Positions 32,245-41,448 of a stretch of DNA of 61,785 nt are shown one piece after another. Made by a program: the position numbers and the translations under genes. The notes beneath the pieces are model-generated. The model was not told where the DNA came from. It was given only the letters and a program-made list of their open reading frames with translations, and did not search any database. The DNA is taken from assembly GCF_015645445.1 (NCBI RefSeq), contig NZ_JADOGI010000040.1, positions 1-61,785 on the forward strand, written 5' to 3'. The stretch comes from Nonomuraea cypriaca. GTDB lineage: Bacteria; Actinomycetota; Actinomycetes; Streptosporangiales; Streptosporangiaceae. Within the stretch, counting starts at the first letter, position 1; every line of letters begins with the position of its first letter.

Positions 32245-34686
32245 ATGACCTCTCATACAATCCATCTCTCAGAGATCGATTCCTCCATGATCGACCTGGT
32301 GGGCGGCAAGGCCGCAGGGCTCGGCGAGATGATCAGCGCGGGTGAGCGCGTTCCTGACGGCTTCTGCCTGACCGTCGAGTCCTACACGTCCCGGCGGCTA
32401 CCTGAGAAGGAACTGGCCGACGCGTACGAGCTCCTCGGCGGCGGGCGTGTGGCGGTACGTTCCAGCGCCACCGCCGAGGACCTGCCGGACGCCAGCTTCG
32501 CCGGTCAGCAGGACACCTACCTCAACGTCGAAGGCGCCGGCCCGCTCATCGACGCGGTCCGCCGGTGCTGGGACTCCCTGCACACCGAACGCGCGGTGGC
32601 CTACCGCGCGACGGCGGGCATCGACGACGCCGCCATGGCCGTGGTGGTCCAGCGCATGATCGACCCCGCGGTAGCCGGTGTCCTGTTCACCGCCAACCCC
32701 ATCACCGGCTGCCGCACCGAGATGGTCGTCGACGCCGCCCCCGGACTGGGCACCGCGATCGTCGAGGGCACCGTCGTCCCCGACCACTACGTCATCGGCC
32801 GGGCGCAGGCCGTACCGGACGGCGACGGGTGCCTGCGCAAGGAGCAGCTCCAAGCACTGCGGGACGCCGGGCTGCGGCTGCAGGAGCACTTCGGCTCGCC
32901 ACAGGACATCGAGTGGGCCATCGATGCGGACGGCGCGCTGTGGCTGCTGCAGTCCCGGCCGATCACCACCCTGTTCCCGGCCCCGCCTGACACCGGCGAC
33001 ATGCGGCTCTACCTCGAGTTCGGTCACATCCAAGGGATGCTCCGACCGACGACGCCGATGGGGGTGTCGTTGCTCAAGGCCGGCGCGGGCCTGTGGTTCA
33101 AGGCGGCGGGTGCCACGATCGATCCGCGCGATCCGCTGCCTCGGCTGGTTCCCATCGGCGGGCGGCTCTACTTCGACCTGACCGATTTCGTGCGCAACAA
33201 GACCATGCGCAAGCGGCTGGGGACGTCGCTGGAGGTGTACGGGCCGCGGGTACAGGGCGCCGTCGAGCGCATGCTGGACGATCCGCGGTTCGCTCCGCGG
33301 CCCGGCCTGCCGTTCCGCCTCGGTAGTGCCGTGAAGATGACGCTGCGGCTGACGGCACCCGCGATCTTCGGCGTGGTCCGGAGCCTGGCCAGGCCGGACG
33401 CCGCCCGGGTCAGGGCCTATCGGGCCGTGGAGGAGATCAAGCGCCAGATCACGCCGCCTGCCGAGCCCGCCACGCCGGCCGAGCGGCTCCGGTGGGTGAT
33501 CGAGGACTCCCACAGGGCGGTCATGAGCGCCGACATGATGGGACTGGTGTGGCCGCTGATGGCCGGGATCCTCGTCGGCGTGGCGCCGTCCGGACTGCTC
33601 AAGGGCGTCGCCACCGACGACGAACTGGACGTCGTCCTCGGCGGTATGCCGTACAACGTGACCACGGAGATGGACCTCGCGCTCTGGAGCATCGCGGTGA
33701 ACGCGCGCGAGCACCGCGACCTGTTCCTCACCACGCCGCCCCAGGAACTCGCCGCGAAGTATCGCGCGGGGCAACTGCCCGGCATCGGGATGGAGGCCTT
33801 CCTCGACAGGTACGGCATGCGCGCGGCCGCCGAGATCGACGTCGGCATGCCGCGCTGGGCGGAGGACCCGGGCCCGCTGTTCGCCACGATCGCCAACTAT
33901 CTGCGCGTCGACGATTCCGGGCAGGCACCCGACCGGCGGTTCGAGCAGGCCGCGCAGAAGGCGGAGAAGATGATCGGAACGCTGTCGCGGCGGGTGCGGC
34001 GCCAGAGGCCGGTACGCGGCCGGCTCGCGACGTTCCTCATGCGCCGCTCGCGCAAGCTCACCGGGCTGCGGGAGATCGGGAAGTTCGCCTGGTTGCCGGC
34101 GCTGCAGGCGGCGCGCGGTCAACTGCTGCTGATAGGGAACGATCTGGTCTCCCGGGGTCTGCTGGAGCGCGCCGACGACGTCATGTTCCTCGATCTGTTC
34201 GAGGCCCGGGCCGCCGTACACGATGGAGCCGACCATCGGGAACCGGCAGCGGCGCGCCGTGCCGCGTACGAGCGGGAGTCGCGGCGGCCGGCCGTCCCCG
34301 GCGCCCTGTTGTCCGACGGGACCGATGTGGAGGCGCTCGCGCCCCAGGGACCCGTGGAGGACGGGGTGTTGATCGGGATGGCGGGGGCGGCCGGCCGGGC
34401 GACCGGCCGGGCCCGGGTGATCCGCGACCCGTCCGGCGCGCACATCGAACCGGGTGAGATCCTCGTGGCCCCCACCACGGACCCCGGCTGGACCCCGTTG
34501 TTCATGACGACGGCAGGGCTGGTGACCGAGACCGGGTCGCCGGTGGCGCACGGCCCGACGGTCGCCAGGGAGTACGGCATCCCAGCCGTCATCTGCGTAC
34601 GTAACGCCACACACGAGATCAGGACCGGGCAGCTGATCACGATCGACGGGAGCGCGGGCACGGTGCGGATAGAGGAGGACGACTGA
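32245..34686 (+). CDS. PEP/pyruvate-binding enzyme resembling rifampin phosphotransferase
   Basis: The start is ATG 32245 (MTSHTIHLSEIDSSM) behind AAGGAGG at ~12 nt. The 813-residue protein has an N-terminal ATP-grasp domain (LVGGKAAGLGEM, VAVRSSATAEDLPDASFAGQ, DIEWAIDADGALWLLQSRPI), a central region with IDPRDPLPRL and TEMDLALWSI, and a C-terminal swivelling phospho-His domain (TTDPGWTPLF, SPVAHGPTVAREYGIPAV, catalytic His ~769). This three-part order matches rifampin phosphotransferases (ATP + rifamycin) and related PEP-synthase-like proteins. It is slightly shorter than classical Rph (~865). No rifamycin-associated inverted repeat was seen upstream. Rifamycin activity is possible, not proven. 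Confidence 0.75.
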   Translation: MTSHTIHLSEIDSSMIDLVGGKAAGLGEMISAGERVPDGFCLTVESYTSRRLPEKELADAYELLGGGRVAVRSSATAEDLPDASFAGQQDTYLNVEGAGPLIDAVRRCWDSLHTERAVAYRATAGIDDAAMAVVVQRMIDPAVAGVLFTANPITGCRTEMVVDAAPGLGTAIVEGTVVPDHYVIGRAQAVPDGDGCLRKEQLQALRDAGLRLQEHFGSPQDIEWAIDADGALWLLQSRPITTLFPAPPDTGDMRLYLEFGHIQGMLRPTTPMGVSLLKAGAGLWFKAAGATIDPRDPLPRLVPIGGRLYFDLTDFVRNKTMRKRLGTSLEVYGPRVQGAVERMLDDPRFAPRPGLPFRLGSAVKMTLRLTAPAIFGVVRSLARPDAARVRAYRAVEEIKRQITPPAEPATPAERLRWVIEDSHRAVMSADMMGLVWPLMAGILVGVAPSGLLKGVATDDELDVVLGGMPYNVTTEMDLALWSIAVNAREHRDLFLTTPPQELAAKYRAGQLPGIGMEAFLDRYGMRAAAEIDVGMPRWAEDPGPLFATIANYLRVDDSGQAPDRRFEQAAQKAEKMIGTLSRRVRRQRPVRGRLATFLMRRSRKLTGLREIGKFAWLPALQAARGQLLLIGNDLVSRGLLERADDVMFLDLFEARAAVHDGADHREPAAARRAAYERESRRPAVPGALLSDGTDVEALAPQGPVEDGVLIGMAGAAGRATGRARVIRDPSGAHIEPGEILVAPTTDPGWTPLFMTTAGLVTETGSPVAHGPTVAREYGIPAVICVRNATHEIRTGQLITIDGSAGTVRIEEDD

Positions 34687-34792
34687 GGGCTCAGGCCCAC
34701 GCACGTGGCCGGCCGCACTTCGGGCTGCCGCTGGGCCACATGAGCCGTTCACGTGGCACGGTCTCGTCCCGCTCCTGAGCGTCGCGGCAACG

Positions 34793-36334
34793 TCATGGCC
34801 GGGCTTTTCCCTGCTGCAGGGCATTGTCCAGCCACTCCCCAAGGAGTGCGGGAGCGGTCCGGCCCCGCCAGGCCAGGTGCGCGTCCGGGCGGATCAGCCA
34901 TACGTCATGCTGCGGGCCGGGATCGCGGGTCAGTGTCATGACGGTGTCCCCGAGCCGGTTCCGTGCCTCGGCGAGATGCGCGTGCGCGCCCCCGGCCGGG
35001 GTCAGCAGTGCCCACCGCCGGCCGAGTTCGGCGTGCAGCCGGGTCTGGCTGCCGTCGGGGCGTAGACATGCCAGGTCCGCGACACGGTCGCCGGGCCGTG
35101 GCCGCCGTCCCAGCAGGGACGTGGTGCCTCTGGCCAGCGGGCCGCGTCGGTAGCTCACCCAGAGCTGGGACGCCAGCCGACCGGCCTGTCGTTGTACCGA
35201 CGCCAAGTTGCCGATCGGCACGAGCACCCGTGTGCGCAGGAACCGCATGAGCGGGCTGTCACCAACCTGCAGCCGGGTCGCGGTGGTGGTCCGTCGCAGC
35301 ACCTCGGTCGCCAGGGGCCGGCGTTCGGCCTCGTAGGTGTCGAGCAGCGCGGCGGCGGCCTGCCCGCGAACGACCAGGGCGAGCTTCCACGCGAGATTCT
35401 CCGCGTCGCCTATCCCGGTGACCACGCCCTGCCCGCCGAACGGGCTGTGGATGTGGGCCGCGTCACCGGCCAGGAAGATCCGGCCCTGGCGGTACGTGTC
35501 GGCCAGCCGTCGGTGGACGCGGAAGATCGACGTCCAGACCGCGTCCTTGATGCGAATGTCGGTGCGTCCGGTTCGCTCAGGCACGAGTTCGCGGAAGCGG
35601 TTGAGAATCTCCTGCTCGCCCGACGCACTGTCATCACCGGCCGGGTCGTAGGCCATCAGCCGCCACAGATCGTCCGCGCGCCCCACCTCACGCATCGGTA
35701 CGGCGAAGAACGGGCCGTCCTGATGCGGCCAGCCGTGCCCACCGGCGCGATCGACGGGCCAGTCGGCGTGCACGTCGGCCAGCAAGAACCGCTCGGTGAG
35801 GCGGACGCCGGTGAAACCGATCCCGGCGAGTTCCCGTACGGTGCTGTGCGCGCCGTCGCAGCCGGTCACCCATGCGCACCTCAACGGTGTCCCGTCATGG
35901 CCGAGCACGGCGGTGGCGCCGTCGGCGTCCTGGGTGAGATCGACCAGCGCGGTGTCCCAGCGGATGTCGACGCCCAGGTCGGTCAACCGGCGCCGTAGTC
36001 CGGCCTCGATATCGGCCTGAGAGACGTACAGCGCCGGCCGTGCGGTGCCCAGGCCCAGGTCGCCGAACCGGACCGTGATCGCAGGCCGCCCATCCAGGTA
36101 CTGCGTGATGGTGAGCGCGGTGAGCGAGTGTTGCGGCAGGTCGCCGAGGGCGCCCAGCCGATCGAGCACCTCCACGCCCCGCGCGTGCAGGATGTTCGCC
36201 CGTGAGGTGGCGGCCGGCCCGGATGCCGCGTCCACCACCTGGACCGAGACGCCATGCATGCGCAGCGCGCAGGCCAGCGCCAGACCGGCCGGGCCGGCAC
36301 CGACCACCAGTACCTCAGCGTCATATCCGCTCAA
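34793..36334 (-). CDS. FAD-dependent aromatic monooxygenase (class A flavoprotein hydroxylase)
   Basis: The start is TTG 36334, with GGGAG 6 nt upstream. The 513-residue protein carries the FAD Rossmann motif LVVGAGPAGLALACALRMHG, the middle DG motif VTGCDGAHSTVRELAG, and GRIFLAGDAAHIHSPFGGQG with NLAWKLALV (second FAD motif). The C-terminal thioredoxin-like domain typical of longer hydroxylases (RPGDRVADL, VWLIRPDAHLAWRG) is present. It hydroxylates an aromatic compound using NAD(P)H and O2. It is divergent from, and probably repressed by, the TetR at 36446, with two inverted-repeat operators between them. Confidence 0.87.
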   Translation of the reverse strand: MSGYDAEVLVVGAGPAGLALACALRMHGVSVQVVDAASGPAATSRANILHARGVEVLDRLGALGDLPQHSLTALTITQYLDGRPAITVRFGDLGLGTARPALYVSQADIEAGLRRRLTDLGVDIRWDTALVDLTQDADGATAVLGHDGTPLRCAWVTGCDGAHSTVRELAGIGFTGVRLTERFLLADVHADWPVDRAGGHGWPHQDGPFFAVPMREVGRADDLWRLMAYDPAGDDSASGEQEILNRFRELVPERTGRTDIRIKDAVWTSIFRVHRRLADTYRQGRIFLAGDAAHIHSPFGGQGVVTGIGDAENLAWKLALVVRGQAAAALLDTYEAERRPLATEVLRRTTTATRLQVGDSPLMRFLRTRVLVPIGNLASVQRQAGRLASQLWVSYRRGPLARGTTSLLGRRPRPGDRVADLACLRPDGSQTRLHAELGRRWALLTPAGGAHAHLAEARNRLGDTVMTLTRDPGPQHDVWLIRPDAHLAWRGRTAPALLGEWLDNALQQGKARP

Positions 36335-36360
36335 CGCTCGCTCCCAAGCCCAGAAACGCC

Positions 36361-36430
36361 GGAACGGTTCCGTTCCATGATGACATCGAAGCTATGCGCT
36401 CGAGCGTCGGAACGCAACCGATCCGTTCCG
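36361..36430. promoter_or_regulatory. Two GGAACG/CGTTCC operator sites between FAD monooxygenase and TetR genes
   Basis: Site 1 (36361-36376) is GGAACG-GTTC-CGTTCC. Site 2 (36408-36430) is CGGAACG, 9 nt, CGTTCCG. Both use the same half-site and both lie in the 111-bp divergent intergenic region. That is the usual place for binding by the adjacent TetR protein. Confidence 0.65.
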
Positions 36431-36445
36431 TATTACGGTGGTGTC

Positions 36446-37057
36446 ATGGAGACCCACGGACGTCGAGTGGCAGGGGCGGCGCTCCTGCGCGAGCGTGTCA
36501 CCGAAGTGATCACAGCGGCAGTTCTCGACGAGCTCGCCGACACCGGATACGCCCGCATGTCGATGGAGGCGGTCGCCCGGCGGGCCGGCGTCGGCAAGGC
36601 CGCCCTCTATCGCCGCTGGCCATCCAAGGAGGTCATGGTCCAGCAGATCGTGGACACCCTCGCGGGGAACGCCGTCCCCATCCCCGACACCGGGAACCTG
36701 CGCGAAGACGTCAGCGGCTACGTCGCACACGCCGCCGCGCTCAGGAACGACCTGCGCACCACCCGCATCATCGCCGATCTCAGCGCGGAAGCCATCCGCA
36801 ATCCGCAGCTCGCACAGTCCTTCTCCGCCGCGCTACGCGAACCCCGCCGCGCCGCAGGCACCACAATGCTGCACCACGCGATGGAACGCGGAGAGTTGCC
36901 CGCCGATCTCGACACCGACCTGGCCTTGGACTGCTTGGTCGCGCTCACCCACGCGCGCCCGCAAACCCTGACGGCTTCCGGAGAACTCGCCGCCCCATAC
37001 AGCCACGACCGGCTCGTGGAGGTCATCCTCGTCGCGCTGGCAGCCTGCCGCCGATAA
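36446..37057 (+). CDS. TetR-family transcriptional regulator
   Basis: The start is ATG 36446 (METHGRRVAGAALLRERV). The 203-residue protein has an N-terminal HTH with TGYARMSMEAVARRAGVGKA and ALYRRWPSKEVMVQQ, then a TetR_C-type ligand domain (TRIIADLSAEAIRNPQLAQ). It probably controls the divergent monooxygenase and itself through the paired operators at 36361-36430. Its ligand may be the monooxygenase substrate. Confidence 0.87.
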   Translation: METHGRRVAGAALLRERVTEVITAAVLDELADTGYARMSMEAVARRAGVGKAALYRRWPSKEVMVQQIVDTLAGNAVPIPDTGNLREDVSGYVAHAAALRNDLRTTRIIADLSAEAIRNPQLAQSFSAALREPRRAAGTTMLHHAMERGELPADLDTDLALDCLVALTHARPQTLTASGELAAPYSHDRLVEVILVALAACRR

Positions 37058-37100
37058 GACCGTTCATGTACGTTCACGACGACACGGTGAGCGAGGTGGT

Positions 37101-37160
37101 CATGACCACTCCGCCCCGGGTGCTCATCATTGCGGGTGCTGGGCCGGCGGGGATCGCGGG
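37101..37160 (+). pseudogene. N-terminal scrap of a FAD-dependent oxidoreductase
   Basis: From ATG 37101, behind GAGGTGG, the frame reads MTTPPRVLIIAGAGPAGI: the beginning of a second flavoprotein (GxGxxG). It then breaks into unrelated sequence within ~20 codons. It lies between the TetR gene and the sialidase gene and marks another truncation point. Confidence 0.45.
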
Positions 37161-37202
37161 ACGCGGTCCTCACCCCTTACTTGGCGAACGGAGAGCGAAC
37201 GG

Positions 37203-39461
37203 GTGAAAAGAATGATCCAAGGAAGAAGCCGGTTACATCGCGCCGCCTTCCGCGGAATGGTCACGGTGCTGATGGTCGCGGCGTTATCGGTGTCGGCGGC
37301 GCCGTTCACCGCGGTGGCCGCCAGGATCCCCGGTGGGCACGTGGAGGTGTTCGCCAACGGGGAGCGGGAGGCCGGCGCCGCGGCCGCGTACGTCTGCTTC
37401 CGAGCCCCCACCGTGGTGAAGGCCGGTGATGGAGGTCTGCTGGCCTTCGCTGGGGCGCACCTCGAGACATGCGGCGACTCCGGCCCTGGCGACATCGTGC
37501 TGAAGCGGTCTTCCGACGGTGGCAGGACCTGGGGCGCGCTGCGGGTGCTCGCCAGACACAGCGCGACGCCGCGGGTGTTCGCGCACAACCCCGTGCCGAT
37601 CGTGGACACGACGACAGACCCGCAGCGGGTCGTGCTGCTGTACACCGAGAACCATGACCGGGTCTATGTCCGTACGAGCGATGACCACGGCGCCACGTGG
37701 GGCGAGCGGAAGGCGATCACCAGGGACATCTGGAAGCCCGCTTGGGGCGCCTGGCAGCCGGGGATGGAGGAATCCCCGGGACAGGTCGGTACGGGCCCCG
37801 CGCACGGCATCCAGCTCACCAGGGGTGACTACGCCGGCCGCCTGGTGGCGGGCGTGACGGTTCGTCTCGCCCCAGGGATCTACCGGGAGTCCCCGCTCGG
37901 TGGAGCGCTGATCTACAGCGACGACCACGGCGCCACGTGGCAGGCGGGTGCGTCCTCGCATGGTGCCGAGCCCGCGATCGGAGCGCAGGAGCTCAGCCTT
38001 TTCGAGCGGAGTGACGGCAGCGTGTTCGTGGTGGCACGCAACGAGGAGGGCACCGCGGAGACGGTGGACAGGGCGGCGTACGCGGTCTCTCGTGACCAGG
38101 GCGAGACGTTCGAGGTCGACTTCTCGTTGCTACCGCCGCTGGGGCTGCCCGCCAGGGGCGTGCAAGCGTCGGCCCTGGCACTCAGGGCCAAGGACCGCGA
38201 CGGCTACGACCGGGCGCTGCTGGCCGCTCCGGCAGGCTCCGAGCGGGTGAACCTCACCATCCGTTCCTCCTTCGACGGAGGCCGCACCTGGCAGGCGCCC
38301 CAGGACGGAGCCCTGGTGCGGGACGGCATCTCCGCGTACTCAGACATGATCGACTTAGGCGGCGGAAAGTACGGCATCATCTACGAGGGCGGAATCGACG
38401 ATCAGCACGAGTTCGTCAGGTTCGCCACCTTCACCGAGGCCGACCTCGACATGCCGGACAACCCGACCAGCCTGACGGCCGACCAGTACACCGGCGCGCT
38501 GGCCACCACGACCCCGAATCAGCTACACCTGTTCGCCCCGACACCCGATGGCGGCCTCGGCCACTGGTTCGAGGAGGCCGACGGCACGGTCAAGCGCGGG
38601 ACCTGGGGCACGGCCGTCGCCGGTGAAACGGTCGCCTACGTCGCCGGCGCCCAGCAGCACGCCCTGGTGCGCGGCACTGATGGGAGCCTGCGGCACCGCT
38701 TCTGGGACGCGGGCCGCGGCGGGTTGATTCAGGAGACCTGGCTCCCCTCCGGCACCGTGTCAGGGGCGCCCGCGGCCATCACGAGGCCCGGCCAGCAGCA
38801 CGCCTTCGTCCGTACGCCGGACGGCCGGTTGCTGCATACCTGGTGGGACTCCGGTACGAACTCTCGCAGGGAACAGACCTGGGCGGCGGCGGGCACCCTG
38901 GCCGGTGATCCGGTCGCGGTGGTCTTCGGCGACCAGCAGCATGTCTGGGCCACGGGAACCGATGGCCGGCTGCACCACTGGTGGTGGACCAAGGGGCCTG
39001 GCATCCGGCATGAGATCTGGACGGGGACCGCGCACGGCACCCCGGCGGCGTTCGTGCACCGCGGTCAGCTTCACGTGTTCGCCGCCGACGCGCAGCGCCT
39101 GCTGTCGCACTGGTGGTGGGACTCCGGCACCCAGGTGGTCAGGCAGCAGACGTGGGACAGCCCGGTCCCGCTGGGCGGACGCCCTTCCGCGTTCGTGTAC
39201 GGCTCCCAGCAGCACGTCTTCGCCCGTACGACCGGCGACACCCTGGCGCACTGGTGGTGGGATCCCGCCTATGACGAGCCCCGTCACGCCGTGTGGTCCG
39301 GGGCGCTGCGCTCCGATCCGGTGACGAAGGCGGCCGGTGAAGCGCAGCACGTCTTCGGGGCGTCCGCCGACGGAGGGGTCACCCACTGGTGGTGGGACCG
39401 TACCGATGGGGTCCAGCGGGAGGACTGGGGCGGCCAGATCGCCTCCACCCCGCGCTGGTGA
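37203..39461 (+). CDS. Secreted sialidase-like (GH33) exo-glycosidase with C-terminal propeller lectin
   Basis: A 752-residue protein from GTG 37203 with a signal peptide cleaved near TAVAA. The N-terminal ~430 residues are a BNR/sialidase propeller. Asp boxes: SSDGGRTWG, SDDHGATWG, SDDHGATWQ, SRDQGETFE and SFDGGRTWQ. An Arg-containing CFRAPTVV replaces the usual RIP motif. The last ~300 residues are about seven repeats built on QQHAFVRTPDGRLLHTWWDS-like units, as in PLL-type seven-bladed lectins. It should cleave terminal sialic acid (or a related sugar) from extracellular glycans. Three TTA codons (codons 11, 28, 385) suggest bldA dependence. The exact arginine triad was not verified. Confidence 0.8.
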   Translation: MKRMIQGRSRLHRAAFRGMVTVLMVAALSVSAAPFTAVAARIPGGHVEVFANGEREAGAAAAYVCFRAPTVVKAGDGGLLAFAGAHLETCGDSGPGDIVLKRSSDGGRTWGALRVLARHSATPRVFAHNPVPIVDTTTDPQRVVLLYTENHDRVYVRTSDDHGATWGERKAITRDIWKPAWGAWQPGMEESPGQVGTGPAHGIQLTRGDYAGRLVAGVTVRLAPGIYRESPLGGALIYSDDHGATWQAGASSHGAEPAIGAQELSLFERSDGSVFVVARNEEGTAETVDRAAYAVSRDQGETFEVDFSLLPPLGLPARGVQASALALRAKDRDGYDRALLAAPAGSERVNLTIRSSFDGGRTWQAPQDGALVRDGISAYSDMIDLGGGKYGIIYEGGIDDQHEFVRFATFTEADLDMPDNPTSLTADQYTGALATTTPNQLHLFAPTPDGGLGHWFEEADGTVKRGTWGTAVAGETVAYVAGAQQHALVRGTDGSLRHRFWDAGRGGLIQETWLPSGTVSGAPAAITRPGQQHAFVRTPDGRLLHTWWDSGTNSRREQTWAAAGTLAGDPVAVVFGDQQHVWATGTDGRLHHWWWTKGPGIRHEIWTGTAHGTPAAFVHRGQLHVFAADAQRLLSHWWWDSGTQVVRQQTWDSPVPLGGRPSAFVYGSQQHVFARTTGDTLAHWWWDPAYDEPRHAVWSGALRSDPVTKAAGEAQHVFGASADGGVTHWWWDRTDGVQREDWGGQIASTPRW

Positions 39462-39526
39462 CCTGACACCATGGTCACTCGGCAGGGCGGAGCCGTACGG
39501 GTCCGCCTCCGCGGAAGGCCATGGGG

Positions 39527-39561
39527 CGGGTGGTCCGTGGGCCGGCGCCCCGGACCACCCG
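39527..39561. terminator. Bidirectional hairpin between sialidase and endonuclease-family genes
   Basis: CGGGTGGTCCG pairs with CGGACCACCCG (11 bp, 13-nt loop that is itself GC-rich), between convergent stops at 39461 and 39567. Confidence 0.75.
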
Positions 39562-39566
39562 TCAGG

Positions 39567-40430
39567 TCACTTCGGCAACCCGGCGCGGACCACGAGCGCG
39601 TCGTGGTCGGTGTACGTGGCCGGCTCGAGTTCCAGAGTCGGAGCCGCGAGGTTCCCGTAGACGTGCTGGATGCCGGGAGCCTGGGTGGCGGCCGCGTCGG
39701 TCAGCGTCCACTGGCCCTCCGGGGCGCACGAGGAGCGGCGGTTGACGTCACCGGCGAAGATGGCCGGCCGGCCACGGGAGGCGAGCAGCCGGGCGAGCTC
39801 GGCGCACTGGATCGAGTTGGTGGTGCCTGGGGCCTCGCCGTCGGTGGACAGGTGGCTGGTGCACACGTCCACGCCGCGGGCGGTCGTCGCACAGAGCCAG
39901 CGTCGCTGCTCCGTTCCGCTGAACACGGAGTACGGCGCGTCCTCTGACGCGCGGATCGCCTCCTTGGTCAGCACGGCGTTGCCGAACTCGCCTCGCCCGT
40001 CCGGCGTCTTGCAGGCCAGCGGGGCGCCGTTGTAGATCACCGTGGCGAACCGGTAGTGGTAGCCGGTGCGCTCGGCGATCTCGGCCACGTCGCCGCTGCA
40101 CGCTTCGTTGAGGGTGACCGCGTTGACGTCGTTCGCCTGGATGCGCTCCACGACCTCGTCAACGATCTTCGGGTACTGGGTCCGGGCGTAGCAGCCGGCG
40201 TAACCGCTGGAACAGACGTTCATCTGGAGCAGCGAGTACGGCGGACGCGCCTCCTGCGACGGTGCCCGCGTCATGGTGGAGGCCCCGGCAACGCCGGAGG
40301 ACGACAGCAGACCGGCGGCCGTCAGGCAGCCGATCACGAGGGTACGCAGAGGTGTCAGGGAGATTGAGATCACCGCGCAATTGTGCTGGCGCGATCGTCG
40401 AACCCGACAGGGTGCTCGAAAGAAGTTCAC
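39567..40430 (-). CDS. Secreted endonuclease/exonuclease/phosphatase (EEP) family protein
   Basis: Read from GTG 40430 (287 residues); GTG 40373 gives a cleaner signal peptide (MISISLTPLRTLVIGCLTAA) and may be the real start. EEP motifs in order: LLQMNVCSSG (Asn), TLNEACSGD (metal Glu), VCTSHLSTDG (His), IFAGDVNRRS (DxN) and YTDHDALVV (catalytic DH). The family includes DNases, sphingomyelinases and phosphatases. It is exported; multiple cysteines suggest disulfides. The substrate is unresolved. Confidence 0.8.
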   Translation of the reverse strand: MNFFRAPCRVRRSRQHNCAVISISLTPLRTLVIGCLTAAGLLSSSGVAGASTMTRAPSQEARPPYSLLQMNVCSSGYAGCYARTQYPKIVDEVVERIQANDVNAVTLNEACSGDVAEIAERTGYHYRFATVIYNGAPLACKTPDGRGEFGNAVLTKEAIRASEDAPYSVFSGTEQRRWLCATTARGVDVCTSHLSTDGEAPGTTNSIQCAELARLLASRGRPAIFAGDVNRRSSCAPEGQWTLTDAAATQAPGIQHVYGNLAAPTLELEPATYTDHDALVVRAGLPK

Positions 40431-40847
40431 CGCTCTCTCACGCAGCCGTCACCCCCCGCAGCAAGAGGCGGCCCCGCCTCCTTCCGGCTTCCGGTGGAGT
40501 GCGGGGCGCCTCAAGCTCATGCAGGGATCCATCGGCCATCACGGGCTGCATGCCGAGAGTTTCCGGTAGCCCGCGTACAGCGTGCCGCTGGCGTTGAGGC
40601 TGACGGTCTGGCCGACCGGCTGTGGCGTGCCGCACACTGGCGAGCACGTTCACGAACGCCCTGAAGGGCCCGATGGGCAGCTGAGTTACCGGCTGGCCGG
40701 CGAGTGCCCTCTGGCGTGGATCGGTGAGGGCCTGCGTGAGGTGGCTCGTCCCGGGCAGCCCGCTGACGGCAGACCAGCACGGGTGAGGGGGATAGATGGG
40801 TGCGGATGAACGGCCACATCTCGGCAAGCCGGTGAGCGGGTGGCCCG
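40431..40847. other. 417-bp gap without a convincing gene
   Basis: No frame shows consistent actinomycete codon bias with a start site. On the minus strand a short frame ending near 40548 reads CGTPQPVGQTVSLNASGT and LYAGYRKLSACSP, which could be the tail of a degraded secreted protein. Nothing else was identified. Confidence 0.5.
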
Positions 40848-41435
40848 TCAGTCGCGCTGAGCGAGGGGCTGCTTTCGTTCATGCGGCCTGGCAGTGAGTC
40901 GGCCGATGAGGGCGCTGATGCCGTCGCGGCGCAGAGTGTACTCGGGGAACGCGGCCCGCAGGGCGGTCTCGGCGCGGCGCTGAAAGAACCGGAACTCGTA
41001 GATCCACACCTGTCCGGTCGCGCGCAGCACCCTGCGCAGTTCGCGTGCCCCCGCGGCGCGGTCGGCCCAGTGGTGCAGGCTCATGGTGGCGATGACCAGG
41101 TCGAAGCTGTCGTCCGGGTACGGCAGGCGGGCGACGTCGGCGCAGGTGAAACGGATCTCGCTGGCTGGTCCGGCCGCCTGCCTGGCGTGCGCGATCATCT
41201 CGGGCGACAGGTCAGCGCCTTCGATGCTCAGGTCGGGACGGCGGCGGGCGAGTTGGATGGGCACCTGGCCGGGTCCGGTGCCCACGTCCAGGACCCGTGA
41301 ACCGGTCGGCAGTCCGGCGCCCGCGACGTCGGCCGCGGCGCGCGTGTACAGGGATCGGAAGCCCAGCAGCCGGTTCATCCGGTCGTAGAGGGCGGGCTGG
41401 TGGAAGAGTCCGAAGTGGTGGGCGTGCTCGCTCAT
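40848..41435 (-). CDS. Class I SAM-dependent methyltransferase (UbiE-like)
   Basis: A 195-residue protein: HHFGLFHQPALYDRMNRLLG, then motif I SRVLDVGTGPGQVPIQLA, IEGADLSPEMIAHAR, YPDDSFDLVIATMSLHHWAD and RELRRVLRATGQVWIYEF. It is short but complete and cytoplasmic. It is divergent from a MarR regulator whose paired 17-bp operators fill the intergenic region, so its expression is probably controlled by that regulator. The substrate is unknown. Confidence 0.85.
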   Translation of the reverse strand: MSEHAHHFGLFHQPALYDRMNRLLGFRSLYTRAAADVAGAGLPTGSRVLDVGTGPGQVPIQLARRRPDLSIEGADLSPEMIAHARQAAGPASEIRFTCADVARLPYPDDSFDLVIATMSLHHWADRAAGARELRRVLRATGQVWIYEFRFFQRRAETALRAAFPEYTLRRDGISALIGRLTARPHERKQPLAQRD

Positions 41436-41448
41436 GACGCTCCCCTAT

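Noticed and set aside
34793..36334. Naming the FAD monooxygenase as Rox
   Set aside because: Only general class A hydroxylase motifs are visible; substrate-specific identity cannot be claimed.
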